64,000 nt of DNA from Alteribacter natronophilus. GTDB lineage: Bacteria; Bacillota; Bacilli; Bacillales; Salisediminibacteriaceae. The position numbers and the translations under genes are program-made. The notes beneath the pieces are model-generated. The model was not told where the DNA came from and did no database searches. It saw only the letters and a program-made list of their open reading frames with translations. Below are positions 51,968 through 62,084 of this stretch, piece by piece. The DNA is taken from NCBI RefSeq assembly GCF_006007885.1, contig NZ_VCRO01000005.1, positions 1 through 64,000 on the forward strand. Direction: 5' to 3'. Every line of letters starts with the position of its first letter. Position 1 is the first letter of the stretch.

Positions 51968-52510
51968 TCAGGAACCATATTCGTTTTCCAGCGAATCGTA
52001 GTCAAGCCATTCCACATATTCCTCCGTCCCATCTTCCATAACAAACTTTACATCCAGATCATCCTGATTGTGAATACTGAACCAGTATCTCTTTTCATTT
52101 TCAACTTCGATAATTTCCGCTCTCTCGTCTCCTACATGTACTTCAGAAATCATTTCATCCTGGGTAGCCCCTGCATATATGTATGGAAAATTGGATGTCA
52201 CTGACCAGTTCACAAAGTCTTCCCATTCGGCTCCGGTTGTCTGCCCCCATCTCCAGCTGCCGTTATCAATTTCGAAGTAAGCGATAAATATCTGTTCGCC
52301 ATTAGGGTTTGTTTCCTCAAATACGGCAATAGCATCATCTTCCTGAACAACATTTTCTTCATGATGTACAAGTGTATACGGACGTTCCCCTCTGTCCTCA
52401 TACCTTTCCATTTCTTCATGAAAAAACTCTTCAAATGACTGCTCCCGAAAACACCCGGCTAAAAAAGCAACTGACGACAAAACGATCAGGCATAGCTTAA
52501 TTAAATTCAT
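51968..52510 (-). CDS. Small acidic lipoprotein, unknown function
   Basis: A 180-residue lipoprotein. The signal peptide MNLIKLCLIVLSSVAFLAGC has the lipobox FLAGC. The mature part is acidic with repeated aromatic beta-strand segments (IFIAYFEIDNGSWRWG, EKRYWFSIHNQDDLDVKFV). I start at the ATG at 52510, after AAGGGGAG. No family recognised. It is inserted between ygaE and ygaD relative to the B. subtilis order as I recall it. Confidence 0.75.
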   Translation of the reverse strand: MNLIKLCLIVLSSVAFLAGCFREQSFEEFFHEEMERYEDRGERPYTLVHHEENVVQEDDAIAVFEETNPNGEQIFIAYFEIDNGSWRWGQTTGAEWEDFVNWSVTSNFPYIYAGATQDEMISEVHVGDERAEIIEVENEKRYWFSIHNQDDLDVKFVMEDGTEEYVEWLDYDSLENEYGS

Positions 52511-52586
52511 ACTTCTCCCCTTTTTCTTTCTATTCAAAATCATCGTTGATTTTAACACAAAAAACCATTCCCCTTAAAGTGCACAC

Positions 52587-52621
52587 AAAAAATCGCCTGA
52601 CTTAATCACCAGGCGATTTTG
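52587..52621 (-). terminator. Terminator of ygaD
   Basis: Stem AAAATCGCCTG / TCAGGCGATTTT with a short loop; on the minus strand it is followed by a run of T. Confidence 0.8.
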
Positions 52622-52704
52622 TTTGTTATTTTAAGTTGAAGTATTGTGGTAATCCTGTTGTCTGCTGATAAAAGGCTTTTATGCCAACAGTCCAATTCCA
52701 CTCC

Positions 52705-54450
52705 CTACTGCAGCTGCTGCACCTGGAAAAGGCGGTGGTAGGCTCCGCCTCTCGCCATAAGTTCGACGTGACTGCCCTCTTCCACAAGGCGGCCGTTTTC
52801 GATGAGAAAAATCCGGTCGGCGTGGGTAATGGTGGACAGGCGGTGAGCAACAATAAAGGTTGTCCGGTCTTTGGCGAGCTGGAAGAGCGAGTCCTGAATA
52901 AGCTGTTCGCTCTCAAGATCGAGAGCGGACGTCGCTTCGTCGAACACGAGGATCTCAGGGCTTTTCAAAAACACGCGGGCGATGGCCACACGCTGTTTCT
53001 GGCCTCCGGAGAGCTTCACTCCCCGTTCGCCGATGCTTGTGTCGTATCCGTCAGGCAGGTCCATAATGAAGTCGTGGGCATTGGCTGCTTTGGCAGCCTG
53101 AATCACTTCTTCCTCTGTGGCATCCGGGCGCCCCATGAGTATGTTGAACCTGATTGATTCACTGAAAATAATATTATCCTGAAGCACCATCCCGATCCGG
53201 TCCCTCAGGGTACGCACTTTGTAGTCACGGACATCTTTACCATCGATGAGAATCCTCCCGTCACTCACGTCGTAAAAGCGGGGAATCAGGCTCATGATCG
53301 TACTTTTCCCGCCGCCGCTCATACCGACAATGGCGATCGTTTCACCACTCTTCACATGAAAGTGAAGATCTTTCAGGACGAGTTCATCGTTCTGCTCGTA
53401 ATTGAAGAACACGTGGTCAAACGTAACTTCCCCTCGGGGGTTCTTCATCGGAACGGCGTTCTTTTTGTCCTCAATGTCGTAAGCCTCGTCTGCCAGTTCA
53501 AACATCCGGTCCATGGATGCAATCGACTGGGTGAGTGTGGTTGAGGAGTTTACGAGTCGGCGAAGCGGGTTGTAAAGCCTGTCCATGTAAGCGACAAAGG
53601 CCACCATCGTTCCGACCGTTACGTTCCCCTGGATTACCAGCGTTCCGGCAACAGCAATAACGAGTACCGGTGCAAGGTCTGTCAGGGTGTTGATTACTGC
53701 GAACGTTTTTGCGTTCCAGCGGGTGTGGTTCAGCGCTTTTGAAAGGAAGTTTTCGTTCCTTTTGTCAAACTGACGTTCTTCATGGTTTTCCAGAGCAAAG
53801 CTCCGGATTACGTTCATACCCTGGAGCCGCTCATGAAGGTGTCCCTGGACTTCCGCAAGAGCCTGTGACCGCTCACGGGTCAAAAAGCGGAGCCGGGTGT
53901 AAAAGTACTTGATGGCGAGGCCGTAAAACGGCAGTAATGCCACTGCCACAAGCGTAAGCCACGGATCCATTGTGAGCATGATGATGATGGCTACAATGAT
54001 CGTGAACATATCGAGCCAGATGTTCATCATTCCGGTAATGATAAAGTTCTTCGTCTGCTCCACATCGTGGATGACACGTGAAATTACCTCTCCTGATTTG
54101 TTGTTCGAGTAAAATCGGAGACTCAGCTTCTGGAGGTGGGTAAACAGCTGGTTCCGGATATCGTACAGGATTTTACTTCCGGTCCACTGGGCAAAATACT
54201 GACGGTAATATTCCACGGGCGGGCGGATAAAAAGAAAAATAAAAAAGACAATTCCCATAAGCCAGTAAAGCTCGCTCAGCTGCTCACCGGTCGTAAGGTC
54301 CTCCGCTCCGACAATATCATCGATGACAATTTTCATTAAAAGCGGGATAATCAGCGGGATGCCGAACTTGAGCATTCCGATTATGACGGTTATGAGAATC
54401 TGTTTCCAGTATGGTTTTACAAATTTGAGATAACGTTTAATACTGTCCAT
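52705..54450 (-). CDS. ygaD: YgaD-like ABC multidrug/lipid exporter
   Basis: A 581-residue fused permease-ATPase. Six helices in residues 1-310, then Walker [11 protein letters not shown]-loop [10 protein letters not shown], signature [13 protein letters not shown], Walker [13 protein letters not shown] and VAHRLSTI. It is an MsbA/BmrA-type homodimer. Position and length match YgaD of B. subtilis. I start at the ATG at 54450 ([10 protein letters not shown]). Substrate unknown. Confidence 0.9.
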   Translation of the reverse strand: MDSIKRYLKFVKPYWKQILITVIIGMLKFGIPLIIPLLMKIVIDDIVGAEDLTTGEQLSELYWLMGIVFFIFLFIRPPVEYYRQYFAQWTGSKILYDIRNQLFTHLQKLSLRFYSNNKSGEVISRVIHDVEQTKNFIITGMMNIWLDMFTIIVAIIIMLTMDPWLTLVAVALLPFYGLAIKYFYTRLRFLTRERSQALAEVQGHLHERLQGMNVIRSFALENHEERQFDKRNENFLSKALNHTRWNAKTFAVINTLTDLAPVLVIAVAGTLVIQGNVTVGTMVAFVAYMDRLYNPLRRLVNSSTTLTQSIASMDRMFELADEAYDIEDKKNAVPMKNPRGEVTFDHVFFNYEQNDELVLKDLHFHVKSGETIAIVGMSGGGKSTIMSLIPRFYDVSDGRILIDGKDVRDYKVRTLRDRIGMVLQDNIIFSESIRFNILMGRPDATEEEVIQAAKAANAHDFIMDLPDGYDTSIGERGVKLSGGQKQRVAIARVFLKSPEILVFDEATSALDLESEQLIQDSLFQLAKDRTTFIVAHRLSTITHADRIFLIENGRLVEEGSHVELMARGGAYHRLFQVQQLQ

Positions 54451-54536
54451 TTGCGGTCGATCACTTCCTGTCTGATAAACGTGCGTTATGACTAGTGTTC
54501 CCATGGGTGCAGAACGCTTTGTCAGGTATTTTTGTG

Positions 54537-54573
54537 AAAAAAAGAAACCGGCCTACGCAGGGCGTCAGCCGGG
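54537..54573 (-). terminator. Terminator of ygaC
   Basis: Minus strand: stem CCGGCTGACGC / GCGTAGGCCGG with two mismatches, followed by TTTCTTTTTTT. Confidence 0.75.
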
Positions 54574-54587
54574 GGCCGGGTGTTCTA

Positions 54588-55115
54588 TCAGCGGTGCTGA
54601 AGAAAACGCTCGTACCAGTATTCAATAAACCCGGGTTCAAACGGGCCTTTTCTCTGGCTGATCCACTGGACCAGCTCATCCACACTGTGGCGGAGGATGG
54701 CGTCCACCTCTTTAGGGTAATTCATCCTCCTGCTGTGCATTGCATATTCATCCTCGTCCAGAAGCTTATACGTCATGTCCGGATATACCTTAATATCCAG
54801 ATCATAATCAATGTACTTGAGTGCTTCCTCATCATACGTAAAAGGGGTCCCCAGGTTGCAGTAATAATATATGCCGTCATTTCGTATCATACCGATTGCA
54901 TTGAACCAGTGATGCGCAGTGAAATAACATATTGCAGGTTCTCTCGTCCTCCATTGGCGTCCATCCGATTCTTTTACCAAAATCCGGTCGTTGCCGCCGA
55001 TGACTTCATGGGACGTCCCTTTCAGAACAATGGTTTCTTCCCAGATGCGATGAATATGGCCATTATGCTTGTAGCTGTGAACCTGTATGCTGCTGCCATT
55101 CATGGGAAAACTCAA
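54588..55115 (-). CDS. ygaC: YgaC-like nucleoside tri-/diphosphatase (DUF402)
   Basis: A 175-residue DUF402 protein. The blocks [69 protein letters not shown] and [12 protein letters not shown] are typical of YgaC/Ntdp proteins, which hydrolyse NTPs and NDPs with Mn/Mg. The acidic DYDLDIKV and LDEDEY carry the likely metal ligands. I start at the TTG at 55115, seven nt after AAAGGAG; this gives the family length, whereas upstream codons overlap the previous gene with an unrelated sequence. Confidence 0.88.
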   Translation of the reverse strand: MSFPMNGSSIQVHSYKHNGHIHRIWEETIVLKGTSHEVIGGNDRILVKESDGRQWRTREPAICYFTAHHWFNAIGMIRNDGIYYYCNLGTPFTYDEEALKYIDYDLDIKVYPDMTYKLLDEDEYAMHSRRMNYPKEVDAILRHSVDELVQWISQRKGPFEPGFIEYWYERFLQHR

Positions 55116-55185
55116 TGTTCTACTCCTTTCTTCTGTGTCGAACATTCCAGGACGCCTATTCCCTTTAACATTCAAAAACACGACT

Positions 55186-55650
55186 TTACTTTTTTTCCTC
55201 CGGCTCACGATGTGTGACCATCCGGTCATGGGGGTGCAGGTAAAGATCAATGGGCGGCTCTTCCCTTAAGTAATCCTTGATCTTGTAAATGCTCACTTTC
55301 CTTTTCGGGTCGTCTTCTGCAACCGGTTCTGTGCCTTTTTCCAGATAGTACTGATCACATGCCACCTGGCATTGATCAATCCACCTCGGATAGTCGGGAT
55401 CTTCGAATATCTCAAAGGTTTCCTTCGACATGTAAAAAGGCCGGTCCGGTTTGCAATTGAGCTGGTCGTAGAGAAGGTGACAGTCGATTTCATTGTTATC
55501 CTTAATGATCGTACGCAAAGATAGAGCAGGATTCAACTGTTTTGCATAGGCGTTGACTGCCTGACGCATTTCATCGATGTGAATTTCTCTGATTTCAGGT
55601 TCTTTGATCTCCTTACGATTGTTTCCACCTTTAGGCTTTTTGAACCACAC
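55186..55650 (-). CDS. Conserved hypothetical protein upstream of ygaC
   Basis: A 154-residue soluble, charged protein. I start at the GTG at 55650 (first residues [17 protein letters not shown]), seven nt after GGGAGG. Features: a basic N-terminus, a helical centre ([20 protein letters not shown]), and a C-terminal [17 protein letters not shown]. Two Cys ([10 protein letters not shown]) lie mid-protein. In B. subtilis the corresponding place is held by ygaB, but the size here is different and I do not claim identity. Confidence 0.65.
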   Translation of the reverse strand: MWFKKPKGGNNRKEIKEPEIREIHIDEMRQAVNAYAKQLNPALSLRTIIKDNNEIDCHLLYDQLNCKPDRPFYMSKETFEIFEDPDYPRWIDQCQVACDQYYLEKGTEPVAEDDPKRKVSIYKIKDYLREEPPIDLYLHPHDRMVTHREPEEKK

Positions 55651-55785
55651 AGACTTCCCTCCCTTATTGAGTACGGGAACCACATACGCTGCCTTTAAAA
55701 TTCTGTTATTTTTCTTATTATACTATTGATTCAGTCAATTTTAAACAAAAGATGGACGCTGCAAGGTGTGTGTACGTCGTCTGGT

Positions 55786-56275
55786 CTTCCCGGCCGCCTT
55801 GCGGCTCCGGCTTTCCGGTATGTAAACATGCCATTGAGTTTTACCGCTCGCCTTGCGGCTCGCGGATGGTGGGGGGCTCTTGACTGGTTTTGGGGCGCTT
55901 TTTTTCGTAGGTGGCGGCGCGCGTTTTTTATTCCCTCCGCCCTGCCGCAGGCTTTTGCCTGCGCCTGCTGTGCTCTGCACAGCAGACCCGCCGTAAGATC
56001 CGGCTTTCCGGGCGTGTGAACAATTCTCACCGCTCGCCTTGCGGCTCGCGGATGGTGGGGGGCTCTTGACTGGTTGTGAGGCGCTTTTTTTCGTAGGTGG
56101 CGGCGCGCGTTTTTTATTCCCTCCGCTCTGCCGCAGGCTTTTGCCTGCGCCTGCTGTGCTCTGCACAGCAGACCCGCCGTAAGATCCGGCTTTCCGGGCG
56201 TGTGAACCCGCCCTCCCTGCCGGATCTTACGGCGGGGCAGGTCGGTGGGAATAAAAAACGCGCTTTGTCCACGGG
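55786..56275. repeat. GC-rich duplicated 186-bp element with inverted flank
   Basis: Two head-to-tail copies (55843-56021 and 56029-56207, period 186 bp) nearly identical. Each contains CCGCTCGCCTTGCGGCTCGC, a hairpin CTGCTGTGC/GCACAGCAG, and CCCGCCGTAAGATCCGGC. A third, inverted partial copy follows: GCCGGATCTTACGGCGGG (56219-56236) and GGGAATAAAAAACGCGC (about 56249-56265). A shorter related piece precedes at about 55786-55815. Open frames through the repeat on the minus strand are themselves duplicated and very Arg/Ala-rich, without ribosome sites, so I treat the element as non-coding. It fills the ~650 bp between the conserved hypothetical gene and sspE. Confidence 0.9.
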
Positions 56276-56309
56276 GGACAAAGCGCGCCGGACTGGTCAA
56301 TAGCAGGTG

Positions 56310-56525
56310 TTACTGCTGCTGACGTCCTTGTTGTTGCTGCTGAGCAGATGCTTGACCTTTACGTTGAGCAGAAGCCTGGTTCTGCTGTTTTACTTGCTGA
56401 GCATCTGTTTCGCTCGCGAACTCCTGGTTGTGCTGGTTCTGAGCGTTTTGCTGCTGCACTTTTTGAGCGTTTGTTTGAGCAGCTTGACGTTGAGCCTGCT
56501 GCTGTTGCTGGTTTTGCTTACGCAT
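56310..56525 (-). CDS. sspE: Gamma-type small acid-soluble spore protein
   Basis: A 71-residue, Gln/Asn/Ala-rich protein. The block HNQEFASETDAQQVKQQNQ contains the EFASET site cut by the germination protease GPR, as in SspE. It stores amino acids in the spore core for germination. I start at the ATG at 56525, six nt after GGAGGTG. It lies downstream of fabL, as in B. subtilis. No clear SigG promoter was identified. It marks the host as a spore former. Confidence 0.93.
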   Translation of the reverse strand: MRKQNQQQQQAQRQAAQTNAQKVQQQNAQNQHNQEFASETDAQQVKQQNQASAQRKGQASAQQQQQGRQQQ

Positions 56526-56652
56526 GAGTATCACCTCCACAAACATTATCTTGTCCTGTGGGGTGGATTTTATCCTGAAAAAATCAGCGGATAAAATTAA
56601 TTGTTATGGCAGGTTTTACTGTGAATTCGCATCCCTAAAACAAGCATCTTTT

Positions 56653-57444
<792 letters not shown>

Positions 57445-57542
57445 TCACTGCACTTCATTATATCGCATATGTCCACTTCACTCTAGAAACACTAACACAT
57501 GACGGTGCAGAAACGCTTAAACCGGAAAAGGGGATGACTGAA

Positions 57543-57764
57543 ATGTATGTAGGTCGGGATATGACTGAATTATCCATGATGGGAAAGCAGGACTGGTCTG
57601 ATAAGGAGCTTGCTTTTTTTCACCATAATCTGCAGCAGATTGCCCCGTATCTCAATTCGGAAGGGCTGACGATTCACAGGGAAATCGTTAAGGAAATTAT
57701 CAGCCGCGGCGGAATGCGTCAGGAGGCCGACTGGACGAGCGGCAGCCGGGTGCATTACGACTGA
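57543..57764 (+). CDS. YfhS-like small conserved protein
   Basis: A 73-residue protein starting MYVGRDMTELSMMGKQDW and ending in RQEADWTSGSRVHYD. Divergent from fabL; I recall a similarly sized small gene (yfhS) in this place in B. subtilis, but the identity is uncertain. I start at the ATG at 57543, nine nt after AAAGGGG; an ATG three codons earlier touches the ribosome site. The HREIVKEIISRGGM segment is predicted helical. Function unknown. Confidence 0.72.
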   Translation: MYVGRDMTELSMMGKQDWSDKELAFFHHNLQQIAPYLNSEGLTIHREIVKEIISRGGMRQEADWTSGSRVHYD

Positions 57765-57898
57765 ATCATCAACCGGGAAACCGGCACCGTTTAACCCGGG
57801 GCAGCACAGCTGTCCTGGTTTTTTATGTGGGTAAAACGGGAACACAAACGATGATGGAGATGGTGTAAAATAGAAGAAAAAAGGGAGAGTGAATTTCA

Positions 57899-58861
57899 AT
57901 GAGAGCTGTTGCATTCAGCCGTTACGGCGGACCCGAAGTCCTGGAAGTCATTGAAAAGGAAAAACCTGAAGTAAGTGAAAACGATGTTCTGGTGAGAGTC
58001 GGGGCAAGCGGTATTAATCCGGTCGATACATACTTTCGGAAAGGGATCCGGCCTGTAGCCGATTTTCCATCGGTTCCGCACTTTGATCTCGCAGGCACTG
58101 TCGTAGAGACGGGAAGCAAAGTGACGAACATGAAAGTGGGCGACCGTGTCTGGGCAACAAATGTACCGGGTACTGCTGCAGAATTCGTGGCTGTTCCATC
58201 GGAGAAACTCTTTCTCATCCCTCCCCATATAACGGAAGCTGAAGGAGCAGCAGTCGCAATGGCGTTTATGACTGCCCACCTGAGCCTCCATTACCGGGCT
58301 GGACTGAAAAAAGACGAAACGGTGCTGATCTATGGAGGTGCAGGGTCAGTAGGGAACGCGGCCATCCAGCTTGCTAAACTGGCTGGTGCCACTGTGATTG
58401 CCACTGCCGGTTCGGAAGAGAAGAAGGACCTCTGCAAAGAATCCGGCGCTGATGATGTCATTCTTTACCACGAGGAAAATACTGTGGAAAAGGTCGTTGA
58501 TCTAACCGGGGATATGGGTGTTGACGTCATACTCGACATGTCCCTCAGTGAGAACATGGAAAGTGATCTTGAAATGATTAAAACAGGCGGCCGTATTGTG
58601 ACCATCGGATCTCCTGAAAACAACGCCCCACAGCTTCCATGGCGCAAACTGAACCAGAAGCACGCGTCACTGATGGGCGTTCTTCTGTTCACTGCACCGC
58701 CTGAGGAACTCCGTCATGCAGGAGAAGCGATCAGTACGATGCTCAACGACAGAACAATTACTCCTCACCTGGCTGCAACCTATTCCTTTGAAGAAGCCTC
58801 ACAGGCACACGAGGATCTGGAGGCAAAAAAATACAACGGCAATCTTGTACTCGTACCCTGA
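57899..58861 (+). CDS. NADPH:quinone oxidoreductase (zinc-independent MDR family)
   Basis: A 320-residue medium-chain dehydrogenase/reductase. The GroES-like domain covers about 1-125 (GGPEVLEVIEKEKPEVSENDVLVRV, SGINPVDTYFRKG); the NADPH domain has IYGGAGSVGNAAIQLAKLAGATVIAT. The zinc-ligand cysteines of alcohol dehydrogenases are absent, as in quinone oxidoreductases. GGGAG lies about ten nt before the ATG. It is monocistronic with a strong terminator. Confidence 0.92.
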   Translation: MRAVAFSRYGGPEVLEVIEKEKPEVSENDVLVRVGASGINPVDTYFRKGIRPVADFPSVPHFDLAGTVVETGSKVTNMKVGDRVWATNVPGTAAEFVAVPSEKLFLIPPHITEAEGAAVAMAFMTAHLSLHYRAGLKKDETVLIYGGAGSVGNAAIQLAKLAGATVIATAGSEEKKDLCKESGADDVILYHEENTVEKVVDLTGDMGVDVILDMSLSENMESDLEMIKTGGRIVTIGSPENNAPQLPWRKLNQKHASLMGVLLFTAPPEELRHAGEAISTMLNDRTITPHLAATYSFEEASQAHEDLEAKKYNGNLVLVP

Positions 58862-58870
58862 CTTTATATA

Positions 58871-58915
58871 AAAAACCGCACGGCAGATCAGCTTTCGATC
58901 TGCCGTGCAGTTTTT
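58871..58915. terminator. Bidirectional terminator
   Basis: Twelve-bp perfect stem GCACGGCAGATC / GATCTGCCGTGC with a seven-nt loop, A-rich before and T-rich after, so usable on both strands. It separates the quinone oxidoreductase from the converging chromate transporter genes. Confidence 0.85.
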
Positions 58916-58939
58916 ACATGCTGTCCTTTAACGAATCAG

Positions 58940-59473
58940 CTAAGGAGCCAGAAACAAAGCCCCGTATACGAGCGATCCCAGAATCACAAACGCGGGATGC
59001 ACCTTCCATTTTTCCAGCAGGAGAAAACTTACCCCTACAAGAATCACTGTCTGAACGATTCCGTTATCAAAATAGGACGTCTCAAAAAAGCGGAACGCCA
59101 TAATACCAAGAAGAACTGCAATCGTGGGGCGTACAATCATGCTGAGCAGCTTTACTTTCGGTGAGTCCTTAAACTTATAAAGAATACCAAGAAGCGCGAT
59201 CATCAGGATCAGCGACGGAGCGATCGTGGCGAAAAGCCCGACAGCAGCCCCGAGGATGCCGCCCTCCACGAATCCGATATATCCCGCCATTTTCGTGGCG
59301 ATTGGCCCGGGAAGAGCGTTACCCAGTGCAAGAACCTCACCGAACTCCTCCACAGTCATCCAGTCGTAACGGTGCACCACTTCATATTCAATGAGCGGTA
59401 TGGTAGCCGGGCCACCGCCGTACCCCACGATCCCAGGAATAAAAAATGCAAGAAAGATTTCCCAGTAAGTCAT
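58940..59473 (-). CDS. Chromate transporter subunit (short-chain CHR)
   Basis: A 177-residue single-CHR-domain membrane protein. The N-terminal FFIPGIVGYGGGPATIPLIEYEVV and ALGNALPGPIATKMAGYIGF are the CHR signatures (GG-GP and LPGPIATK). Short CHR proteins work in pairs, and its ATG overlaps the stop of its partner (59470), so a heterodimer is expected. Homologous pairs in Bacillus (ywrA/ywrB) export chromate; sulfate or other oxyanions are possible. Confidence 0.93.
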   Translation of the reverse strand: MTYWEIFLAFFIPGIVGYGGGPATIPLIEYEVVHRYDWMTVEEFGEVLALGNALPGPIATKMAGYIGFVEGGILGAAVGLFATIAPSLILMIALLGILYKFKDSPKVKLLSMIVRPTIAVLLGIMAFRFFETSYFDNGIVQTVILVGVSFLLLEKWKVHPAFVILGSLVYGALFLAP

Positions 59474-60018
59474 GCGTCACCGCCTCCCTTCGTACGTTTC
59501 AGAAATACAAAGAGAAGCAGGCCGGCGATCACAAAGGCCGGATGCAGCCCGAGTGCTGTAATGAGAAGAGCACTCAGGATTACCAGAAGAAGGCTCCACC
59601 CTAAGCCGAGTCCTTCCCGTGACTTTGTGAAAAACTGCCACGTGAGCACAGCAAGCATCACACCTACAACCGGCAGGACGCCATTCGTCATACCCTGTAC
59701 CCACGGATATTCTCTGAACGAGGCGAGTGAGACGAGGAGGACAATCATGAGCACCACGGTTGGCACCACCGAAGCGGCGATCGCATTGAGCATGCCTGCG
59801 GTCCCCGCAACCCGGTAGCCGATGTAGCCGGCCATTTTCGTGGCAATCGGTCCCGGCAGTGTGTTTCCCATAGCCAGGATGTCCGAGAATTCCTCGTCTT
59901 TCATCCACTTGTATTTTTCCACCACTTCCTTATGAATAAGCGGAATGGAAGCCGGGCCACCGCCGTAGCCGAGCATCCCGATTCTGAAAAAAGCCATAAA
60001 AATCTGTCCCTGTGTCAA
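59470..60018 (-). CDS. Chromate transporter subunit (short-chain CHR)
   Basis: A 182-residue single-CHR-domain membrane protein, partner of the next gene. FFRIGMLGYGGGPASIPLIHKEVV and AMGNTLPGPIATKMAGYIGY are nearly identical to its partner's signatures, showing origin by duplication. It lies 25 bp after the gamma-glutamyltransferase gene and is probably cotranscribed with it. Confidence 0.93.
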   Translation of the reverse strand: MTQGQIFMAFFRIGMLGYGGGPASIPLIHKEVVEKYKWMKDEEFSDILAMGNTLPGPIATKMAGYIGYRVAGTAGMLNAIAASVVPTVVLMIVLLVSLASFREYPWVQGMTNGVLPVVGVMLAVLTWQFFTKSREGLGLGWSLLLVILSALLITALGLHPAFVIAGLLLFVFLKRTKGGGDA

Positions 60019-60043
60019 CCTGGTTCCCTCTCTTTACTTATCT

Positions 60044-61660
60044 CTAGTAGGCAGATACACTGCCGTCGGTCCGTGATTCGGTACCGCCTGCAAGGACACC
60101 TGTTTCAGGATTGCGCCAGATAATCTGGCCGCGGCCGAATCCGCCGCCCATATGAGCCACCTGAATGTCATGGCCTTTACGTGTAAGCTGCTGTGCTACC
60201 GGAGCACCGAAGCTCTGCTCAAACATCACGGTCCGGTCTTTCATCCACTGCCAGCGCGGGGCATCCAGTGCCGCCTGTGGGTTCAGGCCGAAGTCCACCG
60301 TGTTCATGACGACCTGCATGTGACCCTGAGGCTGCATAAATCCGCCCATCACACCAAACGGTCCAACCGCTTCATTATCTTTCGTCAAAAAGCCGGGAAT
60401 GATCGTATGGAACGTGCGCTTCCCTGGTTTTAACGCATTGTCGTGCTCGGGGTCAAGACTGAAATTGTGTCCCCGGTTCTGAAGGGCAATACCTGTTTCC
60501 GGTACAACCACACCTGAGCCAAAGCCCATGTAGTTACTCTGGATAAAGGAAACCATGTTTCCTTCCCCATCCGCTGTGGCAAGGTAAACGGTTCCGCCTT
60601 TAGGAGGTTCGCCTGCTGACGGATACATAGCATGTTCGCCAATCAGGTCTCTTCGCTCCCGCCCGTATTCAGGGGAAAGAAGAGCGTCACTCGTCACACT
60701 CATTTCCGATTCCTCCGTCACATAGCGGTGACCATCGGCAAACGCAAGCTTCATTGCTTCGATCTGGCGGTGAAGCGTATCCGCATCATCACGACCGGCT
60801 GAAAAATCATCGTCTTTCAGCATATTCAGCGCCATCAGCGCAACAATACCCTGTCCGTTCGGAGGAATTTCCCAGACGTCGTAGCCTTTATAATTTACTG
60901 AAATAGGCTTTACCCATTCCGGTTTGTATGAAGCAAGGTCCTCTTTGCGGATAAAGCCGCCGTGTTCTTTCGAAAAGCTGTCAATCCGGTCGGCCAGTTC
61001 TCCCTTGTAAAACGCTTCGGCATTTGTTTCCCCGATCAGCTCAAGTGTACGGGCGTGCTCTTCTGACTTCCACATTTCCCCGGCTTCAGGAGCCCGGCCG
61101 TCAGGAGCAAACGTTGTAAACCAGTGGGCAAATTCCTCCCCGTCGAGTTTTTTACGGAACGCCTCTTCGGCACGCTTCCAGAAATAAGCAAGTGTCGGAC
61201 TGAGGGGATAGCCTTTTCGAGCGTATTCAACCGCCGGAGCCAGCACGTCCTTTAATGGGAGTTTTCCGAATTTCTCCGACAGCTCTGCCCATGCTGCAGG
61301 TGCTCCAGGCACAGTTACAGGCGTTAACCCGAACGTTGGCATTTCCTTGTGGCCTTTTTCTTTAACAGCGTCAATGGACAAAGCATTTGGAGCCGGACCG
61401 CTGGCGTTAAGACCGTGAAGCTCGCCTTTTGTCCATACAAGTGCAAAGGCATCACCGCCGATGCCGTTTGAAGTAGGTTCAACTACTGTCAGACATGCAG
61501 CTGTAGCTATCGCTGCATCAATGGCATTGCCGCCTTTTTTAAGAATATCAAGCCCTGCCTGGGAGGCAAGTGGCTGGGATGTTGCCACCATCCCGTTCTG
61601 TGCGTATGTAACCATTCTCTGTGAAGCATATGGATAATGCTGACTGTCAAATGAAACCAT
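60044..61660 (-). CDS. Gamma-glutamyltransferase-family Ntn hydrolase (YwrD-like)
   Basis: A 538-residue gamma-glutamyltransferase homologue. It matures by self-cleavage before a Thr; the candidate is the Thr in PPKGGTVYLATADGEGNMVSFIQSN. N-terminal GGNAIDAAIATAACLTVVEPTSNGIGGDAF and C-terminal FGVMGGFMQPQGHMQVVMN are family blocks. It has no signal peptide, so it is cytosolic, unlike secreted Ggt. The neighbourhood with a paired chromate transporter resembles ywrD-ywrB-ywrA of B. subtilis. Confidence 0.93.
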   Translation of the reverse strand: MVSFDSQHYPYASQRMVTYAQNGMVATSQPLASQAGLDILKKGGNAIDAAIATAACLTVVEPTSNGIGGDAFALVWTKGELHGLNASGPAPNALSIDAVKEKGHKEMPTFGLTPVTVPGAPAAWAELSEKFGKLPLKDVLAPAVEYARKGYPLSPTLAYFWKRAEEAFRKKLDGEEFAHWFTTFAPDGRAPEAGEMWKSEEHARTLELIGETNAEAFYKGELADRIDSFSKEHGGFIRKEDLASYKPEWVKPISVNYKGYDVWEIPPNGQGIVALMALNMLKDDDFSAGRDDADTLHRQIEAMKLAFADGHRYVTEESEMSVTSDALLSPEYGRERRDLIGEHAMYPSAGEPPKGGTVYLATADGEGNMVSFIQSNYMGFGSGVVVPETGIALQNRGHNFSLDPEHDNALKPGKRTFHTIIPGFLTKDNEAVGPFGVMGGFMQPQGHMQVVMNTVDFGLNPQAALDAPRWQWMKDRTVMFEQSFGAPVAQQLTRKGHDIQVAHMGGGFGRGQIIWRNPETGVLAGGTESRTDGSVSAY

Positions 61661-61834
61661 TGTGAAACGCCCCTCTCAAATCTTTTTATTCATCCTACCA
61701 TATTTCGGGTTCCGAATAAATTGAAATGTGTGGAAATTCAGAAGTCCAGGTCCGAAATCCCCTTTACTGTCAGGTAATCACCAGTATATTTCTTTTTTTC
61801 GGGCAGAAGCTAACAGGAAGGGAGGTGAAGCGTG

Positions 61835-61993
61835 ATGGCACAGGATGTTCTTTGTGAAGTGTTCAACTGCGTGCATAACAGAGAGGGAAAGAAGTGTGAA
61901 GCGTCTGAGATCTTTGTGGTCAGTCACAAGGGGAAAAGCGCCTCCACTCAGGAGGAAACCGACTGTAAAACGTTCGAACCTGCCGGGCTTTAG
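61835..61993 (+). CDS. DUF1540 small cysteine-rich protein
   Basis: A 52-residue protein, MAQDVLCEVFNCVHNREGKK then CEASEIFVVSHKGK and a final TDCKTFEP. The spacing of four Cys (C-x4-C ... C-x-A ... C-x-TF) is the DUF1540 pattern, a likely small metal-binding domain common in spore-forming Firmicutes. GGGAGGTGAAG lies upstream; a GTG directly before the ATG is an alternative start. It is followed by a terminator. Confidence 0.85.
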   Translation: MAQDVLCEVFNCVHNREGKKCEASEIFVVSHKGKSASTQEETDCKTFEPAGL

Positions 61994-62004
61994 TTTGTAA
62001 AAGG

Positions 62005-62036
62005 AAAACCTCCTGCTTTTCGCGGGAGGTTTTTTT
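62005..62036 (+). terminator. Terminator of the DUF1540 gene
   Basis: Plus strand: stem AAAACCTCC / GGGAGGTTTT with a loop of about nine nt and a run of T. Confidence 0.85.
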
Positions 62037-62084
62037 GTAATGATTGAGCGAGGGGGCCTGATTGTTGAGAGTTACATCACTTGG

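Noticed and set aside
55731-56300. Minus-strand open frames of 189 and 141 residues in the GC-rich repeat
   Set aside because: Two overlapping frames of low-complexity Arg/Ala/Pro sequence duplicated with the DNA, no ribosome site, no recognisable domain; explained by GC-rich repeat DNA.
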